Source: Haloplanus salinarum
GTDB lineage: Archaea; Halobacteriota; Halobacteria; Halobacteriales; Haloferacaceae
Assembly: GCF_024498175.1 (NCBI RefSeq)
Contig: NZ_CP101823.1
Coordinates: 2,170,001-2,234,000, forward strand
Reading direction: 5' to 3'
DNA: 64,000 nucleotides
This document shows positions 41,834 through 50,836 of the stretch, one piece after another. The notes under the pieces were generated by a model. The model was not told where the DNA came from. It saw only the letters and a program-made list of their open reading frames with translations, and did no database searches. A program made the translations under genes and the position numbers. The stretch's first letter is position 1, and every line of letters begins with the position of its first letter.

Positions 41834-43171
41834 ATGACAGCCGTCGGCATCGACGCAATCGAAATCTGGACGGGGAAACTCGCCTTGGACCTGGCCGAGA
41901 CGTTCGCGCCGGCCAAGGACGACAACCCGGAGAAGTACACGAAGGGACTGGGGCTGCGGGCCTCCTCGTTCCCGGACACCTACGAGGACATCGTCACGAT
42001 GGGCGCGAACGCGGCCAAGCGTTTGATGGACCGGAAGGGGCTGGAACCGGACGACATCGGCCGCATCGACGTGGCGACCGAGAGCGCGTTCGACAACTCC
42101 AAACCCGTCTCGACGTACATCGCCGGCTGCCTGGAGGACGTCTACGACGGCGACTTCCACCACGCGAACAAGGGCGAACGGAAGTTCGCCTGCGTGGCTG
42201 GCACCCAGAGCATCGACGACGCGTACAACTGGATCAAGGCGGGGCGCAACCGGGGCCGCGCGGCGCTGGTCATCGCCACCGACACCGCGCTCTACGCCCG
42301 GGGCGATCCCGGCGAGGCCACGCAGGGGGCGGGCGCGGTGGCGATGCTCGTCGACGAGGACCCGAACGTGGTCGAACTCTCGACCCACCAGGGCTACGGG
42401 AGCGCCGACGAGACGGACTTCCTGAAGCCCAACCAGCAGTTCCCGAGCGTCGACGGCAAGCGCTCCGTGCAGGTGTATCTGGCGCGGATGCGCGAGGCCC
42501 TAGAGGACTTCGAGTCCGTCGCCGGGCGCACCCACCCCGACGACTACGCGTACATCCCCTTCCACACGCCGTTCCCGGGGATGGTGCGGAAGGCCGCGCT
42601 GCTCGGCTTCCGGCACATGACCCGCGACACCGAAGTCGAGGACGGCCTCGCCGACGAGATCGGACGCCAGCCCCGCGAAACCGACTTCGAGGACTGGGAC
42701 GCCTACGAGGGAGCCATCCGCGAGTACATGGACGCGCTGAAGGAAACCGATACCTACGACACTTGGTACGCGCGGGCCATCGACCCGACGCTCACGCTCT
42801 CGCGACAGGTGGGTAACTGGTACACCGGGTCGGTCCACGTCGCCCGTGCGAGCGCGCTCAAGACCGCCGCCGAGACGGGGCGGGCGCTCTCGGGCGAGAA
42901 GCTCCTCCTCGGCTCCTACGGCTCCGGCGCGCAGGCGGAGATCCACTCCGAGACGGTCGCCGAGGGGTGGCGCGAGGAGGTCGAGGCACTCGACATCGAC
43001 GAGCAACTCTCCCGGCGCTACGACCTGAGCTTCGAGGAGTACGGGCGCGTCCACGACGCCCACAACCACGAGAAAGAACGGGAGTTGGAGGAGTTCACCG
43101 TCCCGGGCGGGGAGTTCGTCTTCACCGGCTGGGGCCGGATGAACGAGCGAACCTACGAGTACGTCGACTAA
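41834..43171 (+). CDS. hmgB: Hydroxymethylglutaryl-CoA synthase
   Basis: The protein has 445 residues, full length. The catalytic Cys is in KFACVAGTQS (C120), the general base Glu in ATESAFD (E83) and the His in IPFHTPFPGMV. It condenses acetyl-CoA with acetoacetyl-CoA to HMG-CoA, an early step of the mevalonate pathway that feeds archaeal isoprenoid lipids, carotenoids and quinones. It is monocistronic and overlaps the stop of the convergent XRE regulator by 4 bp. Confidence 0.95.
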   Translation: MTAVGIDAIEIWTGKLALDLAETFAPAKDDNPEKYTKGLGLRASSFPDTYEDIVTMGANAAKRLMDRKGLEPDDIGRIDVATESAFDNSKPVSTYIAGCLEDVYDGDFHHANKGERKFACVAGTQSIDDAYNWIKAGRNRGRAALVIATDTALYARGDPGEATQGAGAVAMLVDEDPNVVELSTHQGYGSADETDFLKPNQQFPSVDGKRSVQVYLARMREALEDFESVAGRTHPDDYAYIPFHTPFPGMVRKAALLGFRHMTRDTEVEDGLADEIGRQPRETDFEDWDAYEGAIREYMDALKETDTYDTWYARAIDPTLTLSRQVGNWYTGSVHVARASALKTAAETGRALSGEKLLLGSYGSGAQAEIHSETVAEGWREEVEALDIDEQLSRRYDLSFEEYGRVHDAHNHEKERELEEFTVPGGEFVFTGWGRMNERTYEYVD

Positions 43172-43875
43172 GGGAGGTCGCGGAGTTCCGCGAGCGCCGT
43201 ATCCAGATCGTGGTTCGATACCGCGAGGGCGAACCCGTCGATCTTGGCGAGTTCAGTCGCGTGCTCCCAGAGATCCGCCGGTTCCAGACCGTGGAGCACG
43301 ACGGCGTTGGGGGTCGGGTTCACCACACGCAGGGCCACGAGCGGCGACTCTCCCCGGGTCACGTCGGTGAATACGAGCGCGCGGTTCGTGCTCTGGCCGT
43401 ACAGCCGGTAGAACTCCTCGCTCGGGAGGCGCGTGATCGCCTCGATGCTGTTGATTACGGTGTGCCCGCTGACGTGGTCGTGCTCGCCGCCGATGACCTC
43501 CGTCGCCTCCATCACCTCGTAGAACCGCTCCAAGGGGATCGAGGTCGGATACTCGCGGAGGTCGTGGACGATGTCGCTCTCGAAGCCCGCGGAGATGACT
43601 CTGGCGTACTGTCGGATGCGCCCGCCGCCGCGTGACTCGTCGATGTCGAGCAACGCGCGGACGATCCGACTGACGACGCCGATGCCCGGGCTCTCCCGGC
43701 GGCCGCTCTCGTAGTCGGAGATGACAGACGAGGAGACGCCCAGTCGCTCGGCGAGCTCCGTCTGTGAGACGTCGAAGTCCGTGCGCCACTTCCGGAGCGT
43801 GGCACCGGGGTTGGAGCTGAGCGTGATCTCGCCGGCGATCCGCCTGGCGAGGTCGTCACGGGGCTCGTCGCTCAT
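43168..43875 (-). CDS. XRE-family transcriptional regulator
   Basis: The protein has 235 residues. An N-terminal Cro/C1-type HTH (about 28-85: VSQTELAERLGVSSSVISDY) is followed by an archaeal-type C-terminal domain with GHTVINSIEAITRL and LVALRVVNPTPNAVVLHG. Such HTH plus C-terminal-domain proteins are conserved across haloarchaea, often next to hmgB. It may regulate isoprenoid synthesis, but that rests on context. Confidence 0.8.
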   Translation of the reverse strand: MSDEPRDDLARRIAGEITLSSNPGATLRKWRTDFDVSQTELAERLGVSSSVISDYESGRRESPGIGVVSRIVRALLDIDESRGGGRIRQYARVISAGFESDIVHDLREYPTSIPLERFYEVMEATEVIGGEHDHVSGHTVINSIEAITRLPSEEFYRLYGQSTNRALVFTDVTRGESPLVALRVVNPTPNAVVLHGLEPADLWEHATELAKIDGFALAVSNHDLDTALAELRDLP

Positions 43876-44003
43876 CGGTCACCCCACCCTCCGAGGGACC
43901 AGATCATATCCGAAATCCGGGCGGTGAGCGCAAAAGGGTACCGAAAGGCCGGACGTTGGACGATCCCCCGAAGCTTTGTCGATCCGGTCCACAGGGACGG
44001 TCG

Positions 44004-44783
44004 ATGCCACGAACCATCGACGCGTCGGCCGTCGCGGATCTCGCCGACCGGCTCTACGAGGCCAACCGGACGGGGGAGCCGATCGATCCGCCGGAGCAGC
44101 CGCTGACGGTCGCCGACGGCTACGCCGTCCAGCGCGCGGTGCTCGACCGCCGCGAGGACACGGCGGGGCCACCGGTCGGCTACAAGGTGGGGTTCACCTC
44201 GGCGGCGATCCGGGACGAACTCGGCGTCGACGAACCGGCGTACGGGCGCGTCCTCGACGGGACGGTTCGCACCGAGGGGCGACTGGACGACGGGCTGATC
44301 GAGCCGAAGGTGGAGCCGGAGCTCGCGCTACGGCTCGGGGAGCCGCTGGAACCGCCCGTCGATGCCGTCGACATCCTCGCCGCGACGACGGCGGTCGTGC
44401 CGGTCGTCGAAGTCGTCGACTCGCGGATCCGCGACTGGACGGTCGAGGCCGGGAGCGCGGTCGCCGACAACGCCCTCGCGGCTCGGGTGGTCCACGGCGG
44501 CCGGACCGCCGCCCCGACCGACCTGGATCTCGAACTCGAAGCCGTGGCCGTCCGCCGGAACGGGGAGCGGGTCGCGACCGGCGTCGGCGCCGACGTCCTC
44601 GACGGCCCCGCGCGAGTGGTGGCGTGGCTGGTCGAGGCGCTCGCCGACCGCGGGAAGCGGCTGGCGGCCGGCGACCTCGTCTCGACGGGATCGCTCACGC
44701 CGCTGGTGTCGCTCGACCCCGGCGACACCGTCGAGGCCCGGTTCGCGTCGCTCGGATCCGTGACCGTCTCGCGTCCCGAGTAG
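44004..44783 (+). CDS. 2-keto-4-pentenoate hydratase family protein
   Basis: The protein has 259 residues of the MhpD/FAH superfamily: GYKVGFTS, YGRVLDGTV, EPKVEPELALRLG (metal-binding Glu residues) and VADNALAARVVHGG. Family members hydrate 2-hydroxypenta-2,4-dienoate or decarboxylate 4-oxalocrotonate in aromatic meta-cleavage. No dioxygenase or aldolase genes are adjacent, so the physiological substrate is open. The start at 44004 gives the usual N-terminal length. Confidence 0.85.
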   Translation: MPRTIDASAVADLADRLYEANRTGEPIDPPEQPLTVADGYAVQRAVLDRREDTAGPPVGYKVGFTSAAIRDELGVDEPAYGRVLDGTVRTEGRLDDGLIEPKVEPELALRLGEPLEPPVDAVDILAATTAVVPVVEVVDSRIRDWTVEAGSAVADNALAARVVHGGRTAAPTDLDLELEAVAVRRNGERVATGVGADVLDGPARVVAWLVEALADRGKRLAAGDLVSTGSLTPLVSLDPGDTVEARFASLGSVTVSRPE

Positions 44784-44859
44784 GCGAGCGATCCGTCCGG
44801 CGGCAGGTGGCCGTGAAACGCGGCGACAGTATCAAGCCCGTGACGGCCAAGGCCTACCC

Positions 44860-45477
44860 ATGCCCTCGACGGTCGTCCACCTCGCCGTCGGCGGCCTGAT
44901 CGCCGCCGCGCTGCTCGGCGACGAGTTCGACCGCCGTGCCGTCGCCGCCGTCCTCGTGGCCACGGCGGTGCCCGACCTGGACACGTTCGCCGGGCTAGTC
45001 GTGCAGGGGGGCCACCGGGCGCTGTTGCACACGTTCGTCCTGCCCGCCGTCGGCGGCACGGTTCTCGCCTACGACACCCGGCTGCGTGCCCGATCCCACC
45101 TCCGTGGCCGCTTGGGAGCCCGAGGCGTCCGCGTCGCGTGGGTCGCCCTCGCAGCCTTGCTCTGTGGCGGCATCCTGCCCGACCTGATGACCAACGGCGT
45201 CAACGCCTTCTACCCGCTCCACGACCGCTTTTTCACCGTCGACGGCGAACTCCTGCTGTCGAACCAGCGGGGGGTGGTCCAGACGTTCGTCGACCTCTCG
45301 GCCGAGCCCGAGCGGACGACCGAGAACACCCACTACTGGACGGGCGTCGACCCGTCGCCGGGGGCGGAACCGGAGAACGTCGAGCGGATCTTCCCGGTCG
45401 TCCGCTCGGGGTTCCAGCTGCTCGTGATCCTCCTCGGAGCGTTCACGCTCGCCGCGCGGTTCGCCGAGGAACGGTAG
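44860..45477 (+). CDS. YdjM-like (DUF457) membrane-bound hydrolase homologue
   Basis: The protein has 205 residues with about four hydrophobic helices. STVVHLAVGGLIAAALLG, a DLDTF acidic motif, GGHRALLHTFVLP and GGILPDLMTNG match the YdjM/LexA-regulated metal-dependent hydrolase-like family, with conserved His/Asp residues at the membrane face. The enzymatic activity of this family is not established. It is 42 bp upstream of the photolyase, so it may be co-transcribed. Confidence 0.75.
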   Translation: MPSTVVHLAVGGLIAAALLGDEFDRRAVAAVLVATAVPDLDTFAGLVVQGGHRALLHTFVLPAVGGTVLAYDTRLRARSHLRGRLGARGVRVAWVALAALLCGGILPDLMTNGVNAFYPLHDRFFTVDGELLLSNQRGVVQTFVDLSAEPERTTENTHYWTGVDPSPGAEPENVERIFPVVRSGFQLLVILLGAFTLAARFAEER

Positions 45478-45519
45478 CCCGGCCGCGCTTTGATGGGACT
45501 GTGACCGTTACGGGAAACG

Positions 45520-46947
45520 ATGGCCTCGAAGACTGCCCTCCTGTGGCTCCGGCGCGACCTGCGTCTCCACGACAACCCGGCGCTGGCCGCTGCGGCGTCG
45601 GCCGACCGCCTGCTCCCGGTGTACGTCGTCGATCCACGCCGGTACGGGACCGCGACCTTCGGCGGCGCGGACTCCTTCACGTTCGAGAAGACTGGCGGGC
45701 ACCGCGTCGCCTTCCGGTGTGAGGCCCTCGCCGACCTGCGCGAACGCCTCCGTGACCGGGGGAGCGACCTCGTCGTGCGGACCGGGGAGCCGTCGTCGGT
45801 CGTTCCGGCCCTGGCAGCCCGAGTCGACGCCGACGCGGTCCACGTCCACACGCGGCCGACCCCCGAGGAGCGCACGGTCGAGCGGCGGGTCGCGGACGGG
45901 CTCGAGGACGTCCCGCTCGTCCGCTGCTGGGGGCACACGCTCTATCACCCCGACGACCTCCCGATGGCCGTGGACGAGGTGGACGACACCTACACCCCGT
46001 TCCGGAAGCGCGTGGAGTCGGCGGCGACGGTTCGGGACCCGCGTCCGGTGCCCGATCTCCCGACTCGGCCGGCGGTCGACCCCGGAACACTGCCGACGCC
46101 CGGGGATCTCGGAGTCGAGAACCCGTCCCACGACGACCGGGCGGTCCTCGACTTCGAGGGCGGGGAGACCGCCGCCCTGGAGCGCGTCGAGGAGTACCTC
46201 TGGGAGACCGACTCGCTCCGGGAGTACAAGGAGACCCGGAACGGCCTGCTGGGCCGGGACTTCTCCTCGAAGTTCTCGCCGTGGCTGAACGAGGGGTGTC
46301 TCTCGCCGCGCCGGGTGAGCGCGGAGATCGACCGCTACGAGGACCGCCGCGTCGCGAACGACTCGACGTACTGGCTCCGCTTCGAACTGCGCTGGCGGGA
46401 TTTCTTCCAGTTCCAGTTCGCCAAGCACGGGGCGACGTTCTTCACGCCGGGCGGCATCCGGGAGCGCGACGTCGACTGGATGGACGACGAGGCGGCGCTC
46501 GACCGGTGGAAACGCGGGGAGACGGGAATTCCCTTCGTCGACGCGGCCATGCGGGAACTGAACCGGACGGGCTACATGTCGAACCGGGGGCGCCAGAACG
46601 CCGCCTCCTTCCTCGCGAACGACCTCCGGATCGACTGGCGGAAGGGCGCGGCGTACTTCGAGACGCGACTCGTCGACTACGACCCCGCGTCGAACTACGG
46701 CAACTGGGCGTACGTCGCCGGCGTCGGCAACGACTCGCGGAACCGCTCGTTCGACGTCCTGGGACAGGCAAAGCGGTACGACCCCGAGGCGGCGTACGTC
46801 ACCCGCTGGCTCCCCGAGCTCGACGCGCTCCCGCCGGCGGCCGCCCACGAACCGTGGCGGCTCACGCCGGCCGAACGGGCCGAACACGGCCTGGAACTCG
46901 GCGTCGACTACCCGCGACCGATGGTCGATCTCGAGGGGTCGGAATGA
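45520..46947 (+). CDS. DASH-type cryptochrome/photolyase
   Basis: The protein has 475 residues. The N-terminal alpha/beta antenna domain starts ALLWLRRDLRLHDNPAL. The FAD domain contains LRWRDFFQFQF, TGIPFVDAAMREL, TGYMSNRGRQNAASFLANDL and YDPASNYGNWAYVAGVG. MSNRGRQ is the DASH subfamily signature. DASH proteins use blue light to repair CPDs in single-stranded or looped DNA and may also signal. The stop overlaps the ATG of a 2Fe-2S ferredoxin gene (ATGA), a link that suggests an electron partner. Confidence 0.92.
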   Translation: MASKTALLWLRRDLRLHDNPALAAAASADRLLPVYVVDPRRYGTATFGGADSFTFEKTGGHRVAFRCEALADLRERLRDRGSDLVVRTGEPSSVVPALAARVDADAVHVHTRPTPEERTVERRVADGLEDVPLVRCWGHTLYHPDDLPMAVDEVDDTYTPFRKRVESAATVRDPRPVPDLPTRPAVDPGTLPTPGDLGVENPSHDDRAVLDFEGGETAALERVEEYLWETDSLREYKETRNGLLGRDFSSKFSPWLNEGCLSPRRVSAEIDRYEDRRVANDSTYWLRFELRWRDFFQFQFAKHGATFFTPGGIRERDVDWMDDEAALDRWKRGETGIPFVDAAMRELNRTGYMSNRGRQNAASFLANDLRIDWRKGAAYFETRLVDYDPASNYGNWAYVAGVGNDSRNRSFDVLGQAKRYDPEAAYVTRWLPELDALPPAAAHEPWRLTPAERAEHGLELGVDYPRPMVDLEGSE

Positions 46948-47297
46948 GCTGTTCGGTGGTGTACGTCCGGGTGGTGGACGGGGACAGGGACGGGGACGGG
47001 GACGGGGACCTCCTGGTCGCGCCGGCGGGAACGACCCTCCGGACGGCTCTCCTCGACGCGGGTCACTCGCCGTACACGCGCCTCACCGAGCGCGCGAACT
47101 GCGGCGGCCGGGGGCTGTGTGCCACCTGTGGCGTCCGGATCGAGGAGGGAACGGCGCCGCCGACGGACTGGCACGACGAGTTGGCGTCACGGTGGGGGTA
47201 TCCGCGGCTCTCCTGTCGGATTCGACTGGAGTCCGACCTGCGGGTCCGGATCCCGGAGAAACGGATCTGGGGGCGGCGAGAGCGGACGAACGGGTGA
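46944..47297 (+). CDS. 2Fe-2S ferredoxin-domain protein
   Basis: The protein has 117 residues. C-x5-C-x2-C (NCGGRGLCATC) and a fourth Cys 28 residues later (RLSCRI) give an adrenodoxin/NqrF-type 2Fe-2S site in a beta-grasp fold. The N-terminal strand has an inserted DGDRDGDGDGD loop. The ATG overlaps the photolyase stop, so the two proteins are made together. It could feed electrons to the photolyase flavin (inference). The C-terminus is short and basic. Confidence 0.82.
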   Translation: MSCSVVYVRVVDGDRDGDGDGDLLVAPAGTTLRTALLDAGHSPYTRLTERANCGGRGLCATCGVRIEEGTAPPTDWHDELASRWGYPRLSCRIRLESDLRVRIPEKRIWGRRERTNG

Positions 47298-47348
47298 CCG
47301 GGTCGTTCGACGGGCTGCCGTGACCGTTTCCCGACGAGGTGCTCCCGA

Positions 47349-47534
47349 TCAGGCGGGGCGACCATCGACGTCGGTGCCGACGAGGTACGTGCCGATGGTC
47401 AAAAGCGCCGCGGCGGCGAGCACCAACAGGTCGACGGTGAACGTGGTCCCGGGGAACACCGCCGGGAAGAAGGCCGCGGTGCCGACGACCATCAGAACGA
47501 TCCCGATCAGTCCTCGCTGCGAGAGGCCGAGCAT
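47349..47534 (-). CDS. Two-helix membrane protein
   Basis: The protein has 61 residues (MLGLSQRGLIG...). Two hydrophobic helices (about 8-28 and 33-53) are joined by PGTTFT. The start at 47534 rather than 47561 avoids a polar leader. This is a typical haloarchaeal small membrane protein; the role is unknown. Confidence 0.55.
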   Translation of the reverse strand: MLGLSQRGLIGIVLMVVGTAAFFPAVFPGTTFTVDLLVLAAAALLTIGTYLVGTDVDGRPA

Positions 47535-47590
47535 ACGACACCTCTCCGTTCCCAGGTACATAATTGATTACGCTTCGTGTCGGGAGCGGA

Positions 47591-47851
47591 TCACCGACCG
47601 TGTTCGTGGCCGAGGACGAGGGCGGCGACGTTCACGGACAGTAGGCCGGCGAACACCGTCGCCTGCTGGCCCTGAAGGCCGCCGACGAGCAAGGGGAGAT
47701 AGAGGAAGGGGAGGGCGACGGCGATCCAGAAGGCCAGGAACCTGAGCGGCGCGGCGACGACTTCGAGGCTCCGCTGCAGGGGCCAGGCTTCGACGAGTTC
47801 GTGTGGGCGGGGCAAGCGGTCGATGGGGGCGGTGGGGGACGAGTTCGACAT
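47591..47851 (-). CDS. Two-helix membrane protein
   Basis: The protein has 86 residues. A soluble amphipathic N-terminus (RLPRPHELVEAWPLQRSLE) is followed by two helices (about 36-56 and 60-80) and a C-terminal GHEHGR. It is 56 bp upstream of, and co-directional with, the 61-residue membrane protein gene. Function unknown. The 268 bp before its start hold a striking AT-rich tract at 47976-48030. Confidence 0.55.
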   Translation of the reverse strand: MSNSSPTAPIDRLPRPHELVEAWPLQRSLEVVAAPLRFLAFWIAVALPFLYLPLLVGGLQGQQATVFAGLLSVNVAALVLGHEHGR

Positions 47852-48119
47852 CGGGGACACCTCGTTTCCTCGATGCGCCCCGGACCCCATATACCCCACA
47901 GAGCGTTGGCGTCGTTTCGGGGATTTTCACTCCCGACCGCGCGCAACACGACACCGTTCACGACGTCTCGAATCGGAATCTAACCTTTTATAGAGCTATC
48001 TCACTTTTTTATTCTATTTTTAGATATCGGATACAAGTCGCCGAGCGATCGGGGCGTTCGGATCGGTCGGAACCGGTGTTCTCTTAACGACGGTGACGCG
48101 TAGGTGCTGACGAACGTTC

Positions 48120-48809
48120 ATGTCGAACGCGAGCGCCACCACAGAGCGGCAAGTCGACAGCAACCTGTTCATCACCGTCTCCGGCCCGCCGGGGTGTGGT
48201 GCGACGACGCTCACCGAGGGGTTGGCGGAGGCCCTCGACTGCGGGTACGTCATCGGCGGCGACATCTTCCGTGACCTCGCGGCTGATCGTGGGCTGTCGG
48301 TCCAGCAGCTCATCGCCAAGGCCGAGGAGGACGACCGGATCGACCGGGCGCTCGACCAGCGGTTGCGCCGGATCGCCGAACAGTGGGGTGCGGCGAACAA
48401 GGCGTTCATCCTCGAATCGCGGCTCGCGGGGTGGCTCGCGGGCAACCGGGCCGACCTGCGGATCTGGCTCGACGCGCCCGAGGAAGTGCGGATCGAACGC
48501 CTCAGCGACTACGAGGTGAGCTACGAGATAGAGCGGCCCGACGAGCGCGCGTCCAACGACGTCCGCCTCGAAGAGCTGGACGACGAGGATTCGATCGGCC
48601 CCCTGCTTCGCGTTCGCGAGGTGAGCGAGGCCGGGCGGTACGAGAGCTACTACGGCATCGACGTCGAGGATCAGTCCTTCTACGACCTATCGATCAACAC
48701 CGCGCGGTGGGAGGCCGACACCGTCCTCGACATCGTGCTCTCGGCGGTCGAGGGGTACGAGGCCGAGGCGGACGAGGGGTCCTTCACCACCCGCGACGTG
48801 GACATCTAG
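48120..48809 (+). CDS. Cytidylate-kinase-like protein with degenerate P-loop
   Basis: The protein has 229 residues. The order of motifs follows archaeal Cmk/AAA_18 nucleotide kinases: ITVSGPPGCGATTLTEGLA, GYVIGGDIFRDLAADRGLS, ILESRLAGWLAGNRADLRIWLDAP (read in parts) and the lid Arg in ERASNDVRLEEL. The P-loop, however, reads GPPGCGATT with Ala28 at the position of the invariant Walker A Lys, so phosphate binding is altered. It may be a sequence-divergent paralogue with regulatory or different substrate function. The C-terminus is longer than classical Cmk. Its stop overlaps the convergent EamA gene. Confidence 0.75.
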   Translation: MSNASATTERQVDSNLFITVSGPPGCGATTLTEGLAEALDCGYVIGGDIFRDLAADRGLSVQQLIAKAEEDDRIDRALDQRLRRIAEQWGAANKAFILESRLAGWLAGNRADLRIWLDAPEEVRIERLSDYEVSYEIERPDERASNDVRLEELDDEDSIGPLLRVREVSEAGRYESYYGIDVEDQSFYDLSINTARWEADTVLDIVLSAVEGYEAEADEGSFTTRDVDI

Positions 48810-49744
48810 TCGTCGCCCAGCCCCCGGATCGACGCGCCGAGCCGCGGGAGCTCCGCACGGATCGCCCGGCGCTTGACTAGGAGGAATCCCAGGAAGATCA
48901 ACAGGAACCCGGCGGCCGTCGCCGGAGAGAGCCCCTCGTCGAGGAAGAGCCAGCCGGCGAGCGCGGCGAACACCGGCGCGACGTAGGAGACGAGGTTGAT
49001 CTCGACGGCCCCCAGTCGATCCAGCAGGTGGAAGTAGATGAGAAAGCCGAGCGCGCTCGCCGCGAGCGCGAGATAGGCAAGCGAGAGGACCGCCGTCGTC
49101 GAGAGGCTGACGTCCCCGACCGACTCCCCGAGGCCGACGGCGACGAGATGCATCAGGAGGGCACCGCCGATCATCGACCACGCCTCCATCGTCTCGATGG
49201 GCAACTCGGCGTCGATGCGCCGAGTCAGCACCGACCCGAGGGCGAAGGCCGTCGCGGCGCCGAACACGAGCAGCTTCGCGACGACGCCGCCGGTCACCAG
49301 CGCGTCGGGGTCCGGGCGAGCGAGGACGGCCACGCCGAGCAGCCCACAGAGCAGGCCGACGCTCCCGACGACGGTCAGGCGTTCGGCGGGGAGGAGGGCG
49401 CGAGCGAACCCGGTCGTCAGCACGGGGCTGAGGCTGACGATGACCGCGGCGGCGGCACTGGTCACCGCGGGATCGGACTCGCCGAGAAAGAGCAGGACGT
49501 GATAGCCCGCAATCAGGAGCGTCGATCCGACGGCGATCAGCGCCCACTCGCCGCGTCCGCGGGGAAAGGGGTCGTCGACGGCCCAGACGGCGTAGCCGAG
49601 CATGAGTACGCCGGCGACGTCGTACCGGAGCGCCGCGAAGAGGACGGGCGGGAAGTAGGCGAGCCCCGCCTTGATCGCCATGAACGCGGAGCCCCAGACG
49701 GCCGCGAGCGCGAGAAAGAGGCCGAAATCTCGGTACCGGGACAC
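48806..49744 (-). CDS. EamA/DMT-family transporter
   Basis: The protein has 312 residues and ten hydrophobic helices in two EamA repeats (about 5-145 and 155-292); the first begins FLALAAVWGSAFMAIKAGL and the second has ASALGFLIYFHLLDRLGAVEIN. This is full length for drug/metabolite exporters. Substrate unknown. It is 26 bp downstream of the CBS gene on the same strand, so co-transcription is likely. Confidence 0.85.
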   Translation of the reverse strand: MSRYRDFGLFLALAAVWGSAFMAIKAGLAYFPPVLFAALRYDVAGVLMLGYAVWAVDDPFPRGRGEWALIAVGSTLLIAGYHVLLFLGESDPAVTSAAAAVIVSLSPVLTTGFARALLPAERLTVVGSVGLLCGLLGVAVLARPDPDALVTGGVVAKLLVFGAATAFALGSVLTRRIDAELPIETMEAWSMIGGALLMHLVAVGLGESVGDVSLSTTAVLSLAYLALAASALGFLIYFHLLDRLGAVEINLVSYVAPVFAALAGWLFLDEGLSPATAAGFLLIFLGFLLVKRRAIRAELPRLGASIRGLGDD

Positions 49745-49770
49745 GGCCTACCCTCGGCGCGAGCCCGCAC

Positions 49771-50322
49771 TCAACGTTTCGATTCGACGCGCTCGTCGCG
49801 AAGCGCCCGCAACACGTCCTGTCGGGCGACGATGCCGACGAGTCGGCCGCCGTCGTCGGCCTCCCGCCGACTCTCCGAGGAGCGTGGCTCCTCGCGCTCG
49901 ACGACCGGGAGCCGGTTGATGTCCCGCTCGTCGTCGGCCAACAGGTCGAGGATCGTCTCGAGGTCGGTGTCGGGCACGACCGTCACCACGTCGCTCGTCA
50001 TCACCTCGCTGATCGGCCGGCCGGCGTTCCGCGCGAGGTCGATGCCGAGGTCGAGGTCGTCCCACGACACGTCGACCGCGTAGGTGAGCGTCTCGGTGAA
50101 CGGCGGGAGACCGATCGGGATCCAGAGCGTCCGATCCTCGGTCCCGAAGAGGTGGACGAGGTCGTGTTGGGTGACGATGCCGACGACACGCTCCTCGCTG
50201 TCGACGACCGGAAAGCCGTTGAACTCGACGTCCGCCAGTCGACCGAGCACCTCGCTCACCTCGTCGTCGGGGGCGACCGTCTCCACGTCGGTCTCCATCA
50301 GGGACCGGGCAGTCAGGGTCAT
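49771..50322 (-). CDS. Two-CBS-domain protein
   Basis: The protein has 183 residues. Tandem CBS domains (about 5-58 and 103-178) carry MTLTARSLMETDVETVAPDD, NGFPVVDSEERVVGIVTQHDL (in part) and a second INRLPVVE...GRLVGIVARQDVLRAL. CBS pairs bind adenosine nucleotides and act as energy sensors. The second domain has a Ser/Arg/Glu-rich loop of about 14 residues. No catalytic domain is attached. Confidence 0.85.
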   Translation of the reverse strand: MTLTARSLMETDVETVAPDDEVSEVLGRLADVEFNGFPVVDSEERVVGIVTQHDLVHLFGTEDRTLWIPIGLPPFTETLTYAVDVSWDDLDLGIDLARNAGRPISEVMTSDVVTVVPDTDLETILDLLADDERDINRLPVVEREEPRSSESRREADDGGRLVGIVARQDVLRALRDERVESKR

Positions 50323-50351
50323 GGCTGCAGAGACGCCCGTCGGCCGTGTAG

Positions 50352-50618
50352 GTGTTACGCAACTGGCGGGGGAGCGACACGCCGGCGCCGTCGGTCAAGC
50401 TGATGGAGATAAACGAAGCGTCGTTCGACCTGCAGAGCCGGATCTGGATCCGGGATCCGGGCGACTCCGACTTCCTCGGGATCCGCGGGCGGTTCGTCAA
50501 GGACGTCACGGACCGATTCGAGGCGGCGGGGATTTCCATCCCGTACCCCCATCGGACCGTGGAGGGGTCGCTCGACACCTCGGGACGGGAGCGGTCGGAG
50601 GCCATCTCGGACGACTGA
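50352..50618 (+). pseudogene. 3' fragment of an MscS mechanosensitive channel
   Basis: The 88-residue frame reads PAPSVKLMEI, FDLQSRIWIRDPGDSDFLGIR, shown in part, and GISIPYPHRTVEG. This is the C-terminal alpha/beta domain of MscS-family channels, which normally follows membrane helices and a beta domain of over 200 residues. Nothing upstream (50323-50400) continues it; the CBS gene starts there on the other strand. It is a truncated remnant, ending next to a dispersed palindromic repeat. Confidence 0.75.
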
Positions 50619-50623
50619 CACTG

Positions 50624-50693
50624 TTTATTGTAAGTCAGTACCGGTGGTTCGCCGGGACAGCCCCGACGAACCACCGGTGAACAGGTACAATAA
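50624..50693. repeat. Palindromic dispersed repeat, left copy
   Basis: TTATTGTA (50625-50632) and TACAATAA (50686-50693) are perfect outer inverted repeats around an inner perfect 12-bp palindrome arm ACCGGTGGTTCG / CGAACCACCGGT. A related copy lies at 51489-51560 in the same orientation. Confidence 0.8.
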
Positions 50694-50836
50694 TCCGTAT
50701 GAGTGTCGGACACGACGGGCGGACCGCGCGTGGCGGGAGCGTGACGCGGCACCGAGAAGCGGGCAGGGTGTTCGATCGGCGGAACACGGGCCGGATTCCG
50801 CCGTACGTTTAAGTAACCCGACTCCAAACGCATCGT

